Assembly (NCBI GenBank): GCA_020091685.1
Contig: CM034599.1
Location: 35,479,408-35,543,407 of the forward strand
Reading direction: 5' to 3'
From: Lutjanus erythropterus
Taxonomy: Eukaryota > Chordata > Actinopteri > Lutjaniformes > Lutjanidae
Length of the DNA: 64,000 nucleotides
Part shown: positions 1 to 32,939 of the stretch, piece after piece
Numbering within the stretch: position 1 is the first letter of the stretch
Layout of the letters: every line of letters begins with the position of its first letter
The notes under the pieces: generated by a model
Told to the model about the DNA's origin: nothing
Databases searched by the model: none
Seen by the model: the letters and a program-made list of their open reading frames with translations, nothing else
Program-made: the position numbers and the translations under genes

Positions 1-1221
1 TCATGACAGAAAGGAATCATCAAAGGGCTGCCTCACAATCCAGAAGTGCTTCTATACAACCAATCACACGTCTGCGAGGGAAATAAAGTGACCCCATGAA
101 CAATATAGGAGAAATATACTCATACTGTCAAACTGGATCATTGATATGCATTGTGGAAATTATATATGTTCCTCACAGACTATAGTGATGACAAAATGCT
201 GTGGCTCTGCGTGTGTGTGCGGTTTGCAGTGAGGAAAGGATGCAGGCAGAGGAAGTGCTGGATTCAGATGATTTCACACAAGAAATGAGCTGGGTTTCTG
301 AATTTCTACTCAATTCAGTCCATGCACACTGTCTCCCAGCCTTCTAGCTGATCCCAGGGGGACTCAGTGACGTGAAAACATTTCTGAATTCTAAATGTTA
401 TTTCTGACCTTTCCATTGATTGACTTTCAGTGACTCGGCCTAACTGTTCCCCAACCTCCTGTTGAAAATTTAAACTCAATTATTTGTGAAAGATGTCAGG
501 CTGTGTGTTGCCTCTGATGAGCTGCTGCCACCCTAATGACCCCCAGAATGTGCACGAGGGTGACAGATTTAATTCCTTCCACAAAGATCTTTGCATATGC
601 TGGATATTTAAAATAGCCTTGGGAAAGATGAGGTTTGGCAGTGCATTATCATTCATTCCTTGTGGTCATATGGGGCTGTTTGAATCCCAGCATGCAACAG
701 AGAAGATTCATTCCCATAATATTCTATTGATCCTGTAGGGAAACTGCTTCTTTTTTTACTGTCCCTCTTCAGTATAAAGTCAGGGGTCAGGGTCTGCAAT
801 AGGACAGTGTCCTGCTCAAGGACGCATGACAAGTGTGGATGTTTGCACAGAGGGAGGGTAGCATTAGTTGAAGGACTCGGAAATTGATTAAATGTAACCT
901 GATGACTGATGTGACTCATAGCTCGTGCTTCTCTCAGCAATGCACATAATGGATTGTTCAAAGCAGGTGAGCCAGTGATGTATTGTGGTTGTAATGGGCC
1001 CCAATGCAAAACTAGTATGATGAGCCCTAGTGCATGCTGGTTACTAGCTATGAATCACACAAATCAAATTATCAGCTAAAGCTGCTAGCAGCGATGATCA
1101 AACCATCGTACCCCCACGTGGCTGCCAGGGCCTCGTTACCATACATGGAGTGGTTGACATGCCTTCAAATTTTCACGTGTCCTGGACATTGCATGAAAGA
1201 ATTCGATGTCAGTTCTTGTCT

Positions 1222-1236
1222 CCGCTAGATGGCGCC
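1222..1236 (+). promoter_or_regulatory. CTCF-like motif
   Basis: The 15 bases ccgctagatggcgcc fit the vertebrate CTCF core (CCASYAGRKGGCRS) at nearly every position, on the + strand. A second, weaker match lies 124 bp downstream in the same orientation. Binding is inference; only the motif is seen. Confidence 0.45.
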
Positions 1237-1345
1237 ACAGAACGCCCCCTAATTGTACATTATGTTCCAGCATATCAAGTGTAGACTGCAAGAAAATTTC
1301 ATGCAAATCAAACGATGATTGTCTCAAAAGATGTACTTCCTGCTA

Positions 1346-1359
1346 CCAGTAGATGGTGC
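1346..1359 (+). promoter_or_regulatory. Second CTCF-like motif
   Basis: ccagtagatggtgc matches the CTCF core with one transition (GGTGC instead of GGCGC). It has the same orientation as the motif at 1222. Confidence 0.35.
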
Positions 1360-3838
1360 AATGAGTGTGAGTCCTAACTGTTATGTACATGTCTTCAGGG
1401 TGCGACTCTTATCAAGCAGGTGAAGTCTGGGGCAGATTTGACTGTTTATACTCAGGTTAAAACAACTTCCTGTTTCCTGAGCAATATGCTTCCTGCAACC
1501 TAAGGGCTAGTTGCCTTCAAGAAGACACTTGCAAGGGCAGGTTAGCCTCCAATGGCAAGATGCCCAATGGTTTGTCATTTTAAAAAAGTTGGTCTCCAGA
1601 AGAAAAAAAAAAAAAAAAAGTTGGGGAGAAAATGATATAAATCATTTGCAAGGGTTTGTCCTCCTCCCCTCAGTTTCTGTACCCCTGTGTTAACTTTCAG
1701 GGGTCCCCGTCCTGTAAAGTGGTGTCTCCCACCTTATCTCTCCCGTTTTTCTGTTGTACTCCATGGGAGAGGTAAGCCACGTTGCTCTTGTTGTAATTTC
1801 TGTGCTTTAGTGCTGTTAAACTACATTTATAAGCTTAATCTTAATGTGGAATATGCAAACATGCTTCTGTCATTTACTTTGTGTAGTGGATCGAGTTATA
1901 TGGTCGCAGTTGGCGGAGGATTTTGTTATTTACCTCTTGCTGTCAGGAAATGAACGGAGATCGCCTCCAAAGATGTCCACGGTCTGGGCTTGTTCATCAC
2001 AACACATTGCAGACGATGCACCACTGGTTACAGAGGCAGCAAAACCAGTATTTGGCTTATCCATTCTGGGCTCCTGTAGAAACATGGCATTCCAACAAGG
2101 CGGACACCCCCTGTAAATACAAAGGGCTTACTCTAAGGTAACAAAAACACAACAATTCTTATTTTCAGGTAATTATACAGTAATGAAGACACACTTATAA
2201 ATATAATTTTCTATTTCTGCCACCTTCTGCCAACAAATCACTGTAAATCTTACAGACTGGACCTTTAAAACTTCTAAATTTAAAACAGTCTTTGAAATGT
2301 ATCTCTAGACAGCCAGGGCAAGTCATGATCTTGTTGAGCTGCCCCCCAAGTGAGCCACAACAGATGGCTCTTATGACTCTGACTGAGACAATCACCAGAG
2401 TTGCACGCAGAGCCAGATTCTGAGAATTTGCGTATTTGATCTAGACAACATAGAGAGTCTTAGTTATTTATGTATTCATTTATTTCATCATTTATTTATT
2501 TATTTTCTCTCAAAGATTTCTTGCTTCATAAGTGAGAAAATTCTTTTCTCTGTGATTGATTTTTAAAAATTGGTTTTACTATTTACACATAATTATGTAG
2601 GGTGAGGTTACAAGTTGATAGATCACCGATAAAATGAATGCATATAATCAAACATATCCACACACTGATCAGTCCTGAATTGGCCAGCAACAACAAGAAA
2701 AGAAAGACAACAACAACAAAAACTTCTACTAAAATGAATAAATAATGATGGCTGGGATTTCTGAAAAACAGTTGTGGGCTCTCCCAGATTAGTTTCCAAT
2801 TTAGTTTAATTAAATTTAACTTAGAAAATTATGTTTAAAGATGATCTGTTTCCTTTGAGTCCATAGCGTGTATGAGGATAGAATTCAAAATATGTTTTAA
2901 TCAATTTTTAACCAAGCCACGTCTCCCATGACAGCAAGATTGTGCCATTTACTTACATAACAATTGGAGATTTATTTAGTGAAATTTGCAGTAGCTGTTT
3001 ACACAAACATTTTGTTGCACTGCAGGCCCAGTTTATGATCATTAAAAAATATTTGACCAGATCTTTTGTGGAAGTCTAAATATGTAGTATGGCAAGTTTG
3101 GTGTCATTTGAGCAGAAATTGTGGAAGGAGATAGGTTGAATTAGAAAAACGGAGTGATGGACTTTGCAATTCCTACCAGCTTGAAGCATCTTGGAATTTC
3201 TGCTTACTGGGCCTACATTTTAGGGAAAGTTGCTGAGTGTTAGCACGTATGACTGATTTGTTAGGAGTTTTTAAAGATTTCGAATTTTGACGGTTGCTGT
3301 AGTGCCCCCATCAGGACTATTAGCCCAGGATGCCAGTTGAGGCAGTTTGGACCAGACCTATGTGCAATATCTGCATTATTTTCATGGATGAGAAGGCCGA
3401 TTTCCTTGTAGCAAGAAGAAGAAGAAGAAGACTGGCAAAAACAAGAGGGTCGGGCCCCTAATAAGAACACAAACCATCTTCTTAAGATGGTATTCTCAGA
3501 TGAATAAACATGTCATCAGTTGAGTGAGCACATGGCCAGCTTTGGGAGTGTGTAAACCTATTTGCGAGTGCATCGGTAATGTCATAAGCATGCCAGATAT
3601 ATCCAACAAGCGGTGGCAACAACAACTGATGCAACTTGAAGCAAGAGGGATTAACTGTGCACTGAGTCATGAGGTAATGCAGCAACTCTTAGTAACTTAT
3701 GCCTTTACTTGCACTTTTTAAAAGCATGTTTGTTGGTCATTTAACTTATATTCTAGTTATATTCATTTGAATAGCTGCTTTTTTACACTCTACAAATTTC
3801 TTTAGAGGTTTCATTCAATTTTCATCCTGTTTCATTAA

Positions 3839-3911
3839 GATGATGATAATAATAATAATAATAAATAATTAATATTAATATTATTAATATTAACAAGATG
3901 ATGATGATGAG
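3839..3911. repeat. AAT/ATG microsatellite
   Basis: A run of AAT units passes into a palindromic taatattaatatta tract and then into five ATG-type units. The stretch is simple sequence with no coding role. Confidence 0.85.
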
Positions 3912-4242
3912 AGGAAACTAAACTGTGTTTTTCTTTTTGTATAGGTAGATTTCCTCTCTGCACCTGCTGTTTTACCACTGGGGGACTGATCTTGCACTTG
4001 GTTGACCTCAGTGTCAAAAGGCTGCTTTTTAATGTTTAATTTGTTTACATTGTTATAGTTTTTAATGTTAATAAACGACATGCAATTAGAAAATAAATGT
4101 AACAATTATAATAACTAAAACTAAACTTTTTTAAAAAAAATTGTGTTAAAATAGAAGCAAAATCCAGTTCCAGTATTTATGAGAATATATGCACTGCCCC
4201 TTTAAGAATGTAGTCAAAACAAAGCGTGGAGTGACCGGCCGC

Positions 4243-4252
4243 ACGGAAGTGG
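4243..4252 (+). promoter_or_regulatory. ETS-like site in the presumptive tetraspanin promoter
   Basis: acggaagtgg matches the ETS-family core (CGGAAGT). It sits about 200 bp before the start codon, in a short GC-rich patch (gtgaccggccgcacgg), with no TATA box at the usual spacing. This arrangement is typical of broadly expressed vertebrate promoters. The transcription start itself cannot be seen. Confidence 0.35.
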
Positions 4253-4447
4253 TTTTGTTTCGGTGTCTATCCACAATAGAGTGTGAGAAATGAGGGCTGC
4301 TACGTATTTAAAATTCAGTTAGCTCTCTTTAAAGCGTTTTCATATCATAAAACACTATTTTATGTTCCATTAATATTATTTTGTTATCGGCTGAACCAAA
4401 CGAAGGATAGCTAGCTAGCTGGTTTGCTAGCTTTAACTGAAGCAGCC

Positions 4448-26785
<22,338 letters not shown>

Positions 26786-27650
26786 GCGCTCTTTTTGCCC
26801 TTCCTTTTGCCTTTTGGGTTTTTGCCTTTTTTTTGTCATTGTAATCATTTGTTGGAATTGTGTTGCACTACTTAATGGTTGAAGATATTGGATCAAGAGA
26901 AGTTTGGTCAGCTAACGGGATCAGAAGTACTTCGGCACTTTTGTTGATGAATTTGTTTACAACAAAAATTGAAAGACCAACATTGGCTTTTTTAAAGAAA
27001 TCTTTTGTCTTGTTGTGACATTTGATATTCAAGGATTTCTGGCATTATATCACGTTTTATTTAATTTTTTTAGCCTTTGAAATTGAGCTCTGTCTCATGT
27101 GCTAAAGCTTACCTCAGGCTGTTTTGAGAACAGCCCAGTAGTCGGAGCACAGTACTACAGTATGTGGTGTATAAATTAATGGTAGCTTGAAAAGACGTTT
27201 TTCAGTGTCGGAGAAATAGGAATAGCCAAGTATGTCTTGCGTGTAGCGTCTGTGACGGATGTATACAGTTTGTGTATTATTTTGTTTAATTATTATTTCA
27301 TTTTGATTTTGTGCAATTGGTGTACATTGTAAGACTGATAGTTGTGGAGTAACATGGGATGCATGTTTTGTACTGTATATGAAGTAAGTTAAAAAAAAAA
27401 AAAGGAAAATAAAAACAGAAAAACTCAGTTTACATGTTAGGCTCTCATCAGGGGGGCTTCAGTCATTTTTAACTAAACTTTTTATTCCATCTTTTAAAGG
27501 AACAACTAAAGGGATTATCCAGACTAAAAAGTGAAACGCTACAATATGACGGTTTTTTGTATCTGAGTTATGCACTGTTTTGAGCTTCCCCCTAGCTCCT
27601 GCCTTGTATCAGCACAACTGTTCTTGTCAATAAAGCTGAATTTGTCTACT
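26786..27650 (+). other. tspan15-like: Tetraspanin 3' untranslated region
   Basis: After the stop codon come AT- and T-rich sequence, an early AATAAA at 27408-27413 embedded in an A run, and a better one at 27629-27634 followed by a T/GT-rich tract (tttgtctactgacttttgtg). The extent is inferred from these signals only. Confidence 0.55.
27629..27634 (+). terminator. Poly(A) signal AATAAA
   Basis: The hexamer in 'tgtcaataaagctgaa' is followed by GT/T-rich sequence within 30 bases, the usual vertebrate layout. It is the likely end of the tetraspanin transcript. An alternative upstream signal lies at 27408. Confidence 0.55.
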
Positions 27651-28546
27651 GACTTTTGTGCTGAAGTTTTGTTATGAAGGATGGCATGCAGTCCAACAGC
27701 AAACTGCAACATTTTTCCTCCAGTGAGGATTATTTGTTAGTTTTTTAGCTTACAGGTAACCTTAAATGTGCACTGTGGAGTTTTATTGCAAACAAAAGTT
27801 ATACGCACATTATTACTCATAGAGCCAGACAGATGTATAGCCAGCTGATAGGTAGCATTTTATGTATATTTGTTCCTTTTTCTTAATTCAAGTTGTTCTA
27901 TTTGTATTTTTTCATTAAAAGGTATAAAGAAAGTTTTATGAATAGTTATAAAGAAAGAAAACTTTTAAAGCTGACTGAATGATGCTTAGTCAAAGTTTAA
28001 AAGGTCTTATACCAGTTATACCAGTGCTAATACCAGTGTTTCTACATCTTAATGGCATGAAATCTTACTGGAAATTGCACAATGCCACATTTTTTGCCTA
28101 TTAGCATTATCTTGCCATATAAATTGAAAAAATAAAAAAAAACAACTAAAAACTGGCAGAAGTCATAGAACCTGCCCTCATAAAATACCCTCAAAGGTCA
28201 AATGTCTGCTGCACACACTTAAAACAAATTTGAAGTGTGCAGCTGCAACACACAAAAAAAGACAAAAAAAAGAATTATATACCAGAATCCAAGGACCCAA
28301 CACAGCTAGAAAGTTAAGGTTCACTGACCTGGGGCAATCGGGAATCCAAGAGTGTAATAATAAGATGGTTTAACACACTTTATGTTTCCATGCTTGGGCA
28401 GGTTCACACACCGTCATGCTTGGTGCACTGCCAGGGTCTGATCCAACTCAACTTTTACTGGTAAAATTAGATATTTTGGAAAGTGCTTCTTTGCTTTTTT
28501 GCCAAGAGCTAAATTGGTATGAAGCTGCTGGAAGGGCTCCCTAGAG

Positions 28547-28699
28547 CAGTGTTTCCCAACCCTGTCCTGCTCACTGTCCTGCATGTTTCAGATGTTTCTC
28601 TGCTCCAACACACCTGATTCACATGATCAGGTTATCATCAGGCTTCTGCAGAGGCTTGATGATCAGCTGATCCCTGAGGACCAGGGTTGGGGAACACTG
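28547..28699. mobile_element. hAT-like MITE, 153 bp
   Basis: Ends cagtgtttcccaaccctg and, reversed, cagtgttccccaaccctgg. Flanks ccctagag and ttctagag are an 8-bp target duplication with 6 matches. Both features are hAT hallmarks. The element lies in a minisatellite unit. Confidence 0.8.
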
Positions 28700-28746
28700 T
28701 TCTAGAGGGCACTTCAGATTTTCTCCACTGGAAGGACACCCTGGAC

Positions 28747-29187
28747 CAGTGTTTCCCAATTTATTTTCTGGGGATCCACTTTTTTAAAATGACAAACCAT
28801 CACAACCCAATTCGCAAGAAGCTTTATCAATAAATTCTAGGAAAAGTGTATGAATGAACATTCCTGACCATTTTATATTATTTTGATACGTTATTTTAAA
28901 AAATATACACATTGAAACTTTAGAAATTACCAATAAATTAATTTTACCCAGAGTTAAAAGACCATCTCATTGTTTTTATTTCCTCTCATCAGGAAAACAG
29001 TATAGGACATTATCACCTACTTCATAAATCAGTATTATACACACATTAAATGCTTTATAAAAGGTTTAATGCACATATACATCTGACATTTGCAGAATTT
29101 TATCCATAGTCCTTTTTTATTTGTGGACCTAAATAGAATCTCCTGTGACCCACCTATGGGTCCCAACCCAGTCTTTGGGAAAGACTG
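28747..29187. mobile_element. hAT-like MITE, 441 bp
   Basis: Ends cagtgtttcccaa and, reversed, cagtctttcccaa. Flanks ccctggac and ccccagag match at 5 of 8 positions. The interior is AT-rich without coding capacity. It sits at the same position of the minisatellite unit as the 153-bp element beside it. Confidence 0.65.
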
Positions 29188-30642
29188 CCCCAGAGTGAGT
29201 TTTCTCAGCTGAAGGAGCACCCCAGAGGGCACTTTATTAAGTTCTGTCCACTGGAAGGGCACTCAAGAGGTAACTTTATCACATATTTTTCCACTGGAAG
29301 GGCATCCTAGAAGGCACTTTATCATGTTTTTTTCATTAAAAGGGCACCTAAGCGCACATTTCATCACATTTTGCTCACTGGAAGGGCACCAGAGGGCATT
29401 TTTTCTCCATTAAAAGGCACATCAGAGGGCACTTGATCACACTGCGCTGAACAGAGGTGCATCCTAGAGGGCACTTTACCACTTCATCACATTTTGTTTG
29501 ACATTGGGCCAGCTTAGAAGACACTTCCTCATGTTTTGTCCCCCTGAAGGAGACTCCAGAAAGCACTTGATCACAGTTTTTTGTTTACTGAAAGCACCCT
29601 GGCGGGGACTTTATCTACCACAGGAGTCAACCAAGAGGGCACTGTTGCAGCATTTTTCAAACATGAGGGGCACTCAAAACTTAAAAAGACAGGAGTAAAA
29701 GTCTATTTGTGGAGTGACAAAAACATGTAGTTCCTTTTTAGGCCTAAATTTTTAAGCGCATCTCCCTACTTCCCGCTCCCTGGATGACACGCACCAGCTA
29801 CTGTATTAATTCAGTTCACAAACAGCACGCAGCGCTCTCTCTCCTCCTGCAGGTCATCTCTCCTCATTCACTTCTCACCTCTCATCTCCCCTCATCATAA
29901 TGATCGAGAGACGGCGGGTGAAATAATTACGGCAAGGAGCTGAATTGCGTCAGCTGGGGGAAAAAAAACAAAACGAAACACGCTCAAAGGCCTGAGTGCA
30001 GGATGTGCGCACATCCCTACAAGCTGTGATTATGATAATACGGACGTGGATGTTGTTGTTATGATCAGCAGGAGAAACACACACTCACACACTGTGTCCA
30101 CACCTTTATCTGGCAGGGAACAGGCTCGGACATGTGGAGGCTCAGTATCACTTGTTGCAAAGAGCACATATATTGAGCCGACATAATAATATACAATTTC
30201 CAGTATTCTTGGAAAATTGCTGAAATGACGCTGAACAGTCATTGCAGCACCCAGCAACACATTCTGTCAACAACCTATACAGCCGTGTGATGGAGAGAGC
30301 AGCAGGACTACTGAATGATTATATCATTTTGTTTCATTCCCATCATCATCATTTCCAGTATTAGTACTATTAAGGTGACAGTGTGTTTCTTTTAATGGAC
30401 TCGGCGCAACAGAGTTCACTAAACATCAAGGTATGTCTGAATATCTGCTACCTCTGACCAACACAACCTGAACAAATCTATGACCGATGATAAACAAAAA
30501 TATATTACTTTGTCAAGTGAGTCAGTCAGTTATTAACACTACAAGTACCAGAATTCCATAAATACAAGAAAGGCTAGAAGCACTCGTTTTGACCTTTGAC
30601 TTCCAAACTCCATTATCTCTCATGATAAATAACAGACAGAGA

Positions 30643-31190
30643 TTAAAGGGATAGTTCACCCCAAAATAAAAATTCAGTCATTATCTAGTCACCTTCATGC
30701 CGATTGAAGGTCGGGTTTAGTTTTTTAGTCCACAAAACACTGCTGGAGTTTCACGGGAAAACAGTGTTGCAGAATCTTCCAAACAATGGAAGTGAATGGT
30801 GACCAGTTTTCAAACATAAAAAAACAACAGAATAAAAACATAAAATGCCTTAAGCCCCGAAATGCCAAATTGACCAAAATAAAAGTTACTGACAGCATGT
30901 TTTCAGCCTGAATCTTCACTGTAGATCCTTAGCTTGGAGCCACGTTCATGTGCACATGCACACTGTCTGAACTGGGTGTGTGTGTTGTGACGGTGTGCAA
31001 ACAGCATGTCAGGACTTTAAGAGACTTGCATTACACCAGCCGAGCAGTATGGAGACATCTTATGTTTATTTTTCCAGTTGTTTTTTATGTTTGAAAACTG
31101 GTCACCATTCACTTCCACTGTTTGGGAGACTCTGCGACACTGTTTTCCTGTGAAACTCCAGCAGTGTTTGTGGACTAATGAAATAAATCA
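30643..31190. mobile_element. Foldback MITE with about 90-bp near-perfect arms
   Basis: It starts ttaaagggatagttcaccc. The left arm (about 30735-30830: ctgctggagtttcacggg ... aatggaagtgaatggtgacc ... caaacataaaaaacaac) is mirrored by the right arm (about 31077-31170: ttttttatgtttgaaaactg ... cattcacttccactgtttgg ... gtgaaactccagcag). The arms are separated by roughly 250 bp of unique sequence. A one-armed relative lies at 26112. Confidence 0.8.
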
Positions 31191-31900
31191 ACCGTCATCT
31201 CTCAAAACATTGCCAATATCCCTGAATCTTAAAATAAAGACCAGATGTTGCCCTTTAGGGTGTTTGTTTATTTGTTCCTCTCTCATATTTGCACCATATT
31301 TTGACCCCCAACACCAATGTTTGGCTTATCTTTTTTCTCCACTTCACTGTTGCATGCAGCTTTTCTTTTAATATATTCATGTCTATAAATGTCCACAATT
31401 TTGTTCTCAGATACAGAGGTTATAAAGTATAAGGTAAAATAACACTGCTACAAATTGCATCGCCTGGTGCAACCCTTTCTTGTAGAATGATAAATAAAAG
31501 AACCTCAAGCCTTGAAGGAGTAACTGTAGTTTGCAGATAAATCTAGTGACCTAAAAGTATGCAGCTTTTTTCCTACTTTTATTCAAGAGTGTGGTCTTTC
31601 AATTTGAGAGCATGACTTATTGATTTCACGTGCAGATTTTGTAATGCTTTCCCTCAGAACCCTGTCCTCACACTCAAATAGCCTCTGCTTGCGCTAGAAT
31701 TTGCTCTGCTTCAGCGTCAGCCCTTCTCCTCACACTCAGGCTGCTTCTGTGCGCTTGTGAAACATCTGCTCTCACATTTTTTGGTGCAATAACCCTGTCA
31801 AAGTTCCCCGACTGCTGACCAGCGAAATGACTCCTGCCTCTGTGCAAGGATGCTCCAAGAAGTAAAGCAAATGCCCTCATGTCAGAAGGCATATAAAAGC

Positions 31901-32420
31901 TACAACCCCAATCTGAAAAGGTTTGGACTTCTTAATTTGATAACTGCAATATGCTCCAATAAAGTTGGGACAGGAGCATGTTTACTCCTGTGATACATCA
32001 CCTTTTCTTTTAACAACTCTCAGCAAGTATTTGGGAACTGAGGACAGTAATTTTTGAATTTTTGAAAGTCAAATTCTCTTCTCATTCTTGCCTGATATCC
32101 GACTTTAAGTGCTCAACAGTCCAGGGTCTCTGTTTTTGTATTTTGCACATCATAATGCGCCACACGTTTTCAATCGCGCGTCATCCAGACGGCAGCACCT
32201 GTTGCTCCAAAACCTATCCGCATTAATGGAGCCTTCACAGATGTGACAGTTACCCATGATGCCATGGGCAGTAACACACTCCCATACCATCACAGATGCT
32301 GACTTTTGATGTTAGTGCTATTAACGATCTGTATGGGCCTTTTCCTCTTTAGCTCAGAGGACACAACATCCATGATTTCTGAAAACAACATGAAATGTAG
32401 ACTCAACCGTATTGTCAGTA
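31901..32420 (-). mobile_element. Tc1/mariner-like element remnant
   Basis: The left edge tacaaccccaatctgaaaag resembles the terminal repeat of a common fish DNA transposon. The interior reads on the minus strand as fragments of a Tc1-type DDE transposase (see the pseudogene entry). The right end is not clear. Confidence 0.7.
31982..32306 (-). pseudogene. Tc1-like transposase fragment, inactivated
   Basis: On the minus strand, ASVMVWECVTAHG and HICEGSIN correspond to the SVMVWGC region of Tc1-type transposases, and IENVWRIM corresponds to the SPIENVW motif after the second aspartate. A C-terminal LRVVKRKGDVS leads to a stop at 31982-31984. An in-frame stop follows SDIRQE, and the catalytic middle between the two conserved blocks is deleted, so no active enzyme can be made. 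Confidence 0.8.
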
Positions 32421-32655
32421 AATCTAATACTGCAGCATACACCATAAAAGCAATAGCTATTTTTGTTAAAGGGTAGGGCTGTAAGTCTGATTTACATGAT
32501 GTATGTAGTAGAATCAAGGGAGGTTCTTGACAAAAAGAATTGCGATAACCCACACACACAAAAAAAAACAATGATCACTCCTATTAAAACAAAACTTAGT
32601 GCTGTACTTTTCATGTAGGCCCATGAGGCTGTGTGCAAAATTTTGTGCAGACTGG

Positions 32656-32670
32656 CCACTAGGTGGTGCC
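32656..32670 (+). promoter_or_regulatory. CTCF-like motif
   Basis: ccactaggtggtgcc matches the CTCF core with one transition, on the + strand, about 5 kb past the likely end of the tetraspanin transcript. Confidence 0.4.
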
Positions 32671-32925
32671 CTAACATGAAGTATTTTAGATTTCAGCAAC
32701 AATTACTTGTATTTAAAGTAAACAACACCAATCCCCTAGGTGGAGTTTTCAAAAAATATTCACACTGTTTGTTTACTAAAGTAATTGTAGTTGTTCGACA
32801 ACTGAGTGAGGTGTCTCAGCGTGGGAAGTGCAAGATTAATACTGCAACACCGCAAAAGTTATGTAAGTGAAAACTGCAGGGATGATACAGAATTATGCAT
32901 GGACACCAAAAATGTTGCGTGTCTG

Positions 32926-32939
32926 CCAGCAGGTGGCAC
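32926..32939 (+). promoter_or_regulatory. CTCF-like motif (best match)
   Basis: ccagcaggtggcac is a full match to the vertebrate CTCF core CCASYAGRKGGCRC, in the same orientation as the other three motifs in the window. Confidence 0.5.

Larger units (their letters stand above)
1200..1480 (+). repeat. Dispersed repeat carrying two CTCF-like motifs
   Basis: The segment has the wording of a repeat I recognise from fish genomes: an 'acttcctg' tract, then a 'ccagtagatggtgc' block, then 'cgactcttatcaagc', then 'ggggcagatttgactgtt'. A related 'ccagcaggtggcac' block occurs at 32926 in a second copy. Boundaries are approximate and the family name is unknown to me. Confidence 0.45.
1..4447. other. Upstream non-coding region of the tetraspanin gene
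   Basis: No exon with recognisable protein similarity was found here on either strand. The open frames of 60-118 codons lack splice-compatible neighbours and look like chance frames. The stretch holds a repeat with two CTCF-like motifs (about 1200-1480), a 17-base A run at 1603-1619, AT-rich low-complexity DNA at 2460-3100 and an AAT/ATG microsatellite near 3839-3911. The last 250 bases should contain the promoter and 5' leader of the tetraspanin gene, because its start codon follows at 4448. Confidence 0.5.
28520..29672. repeat. Diverged minisatellite 'ctggaagggcaccctagagggcac'
   Basis: Imperfect units of roughly 40-60 bp repeat 'actggaagggca', 'agagggcacttt(a)' and 'atcacattttt', best seen from 29195 to 29672 and resumed at 28525-28545 and 28700-28746. 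Two hAT-like elements (28547-28699, 28747-29187) interrupt it. Confidence 0.75.

Noticed and set aside
653-1009. 118-codon minus-strand open frame near the left edge
   Set aside because: No start context, splice sites or recognisable motif; composition is like the surrounding DNA.
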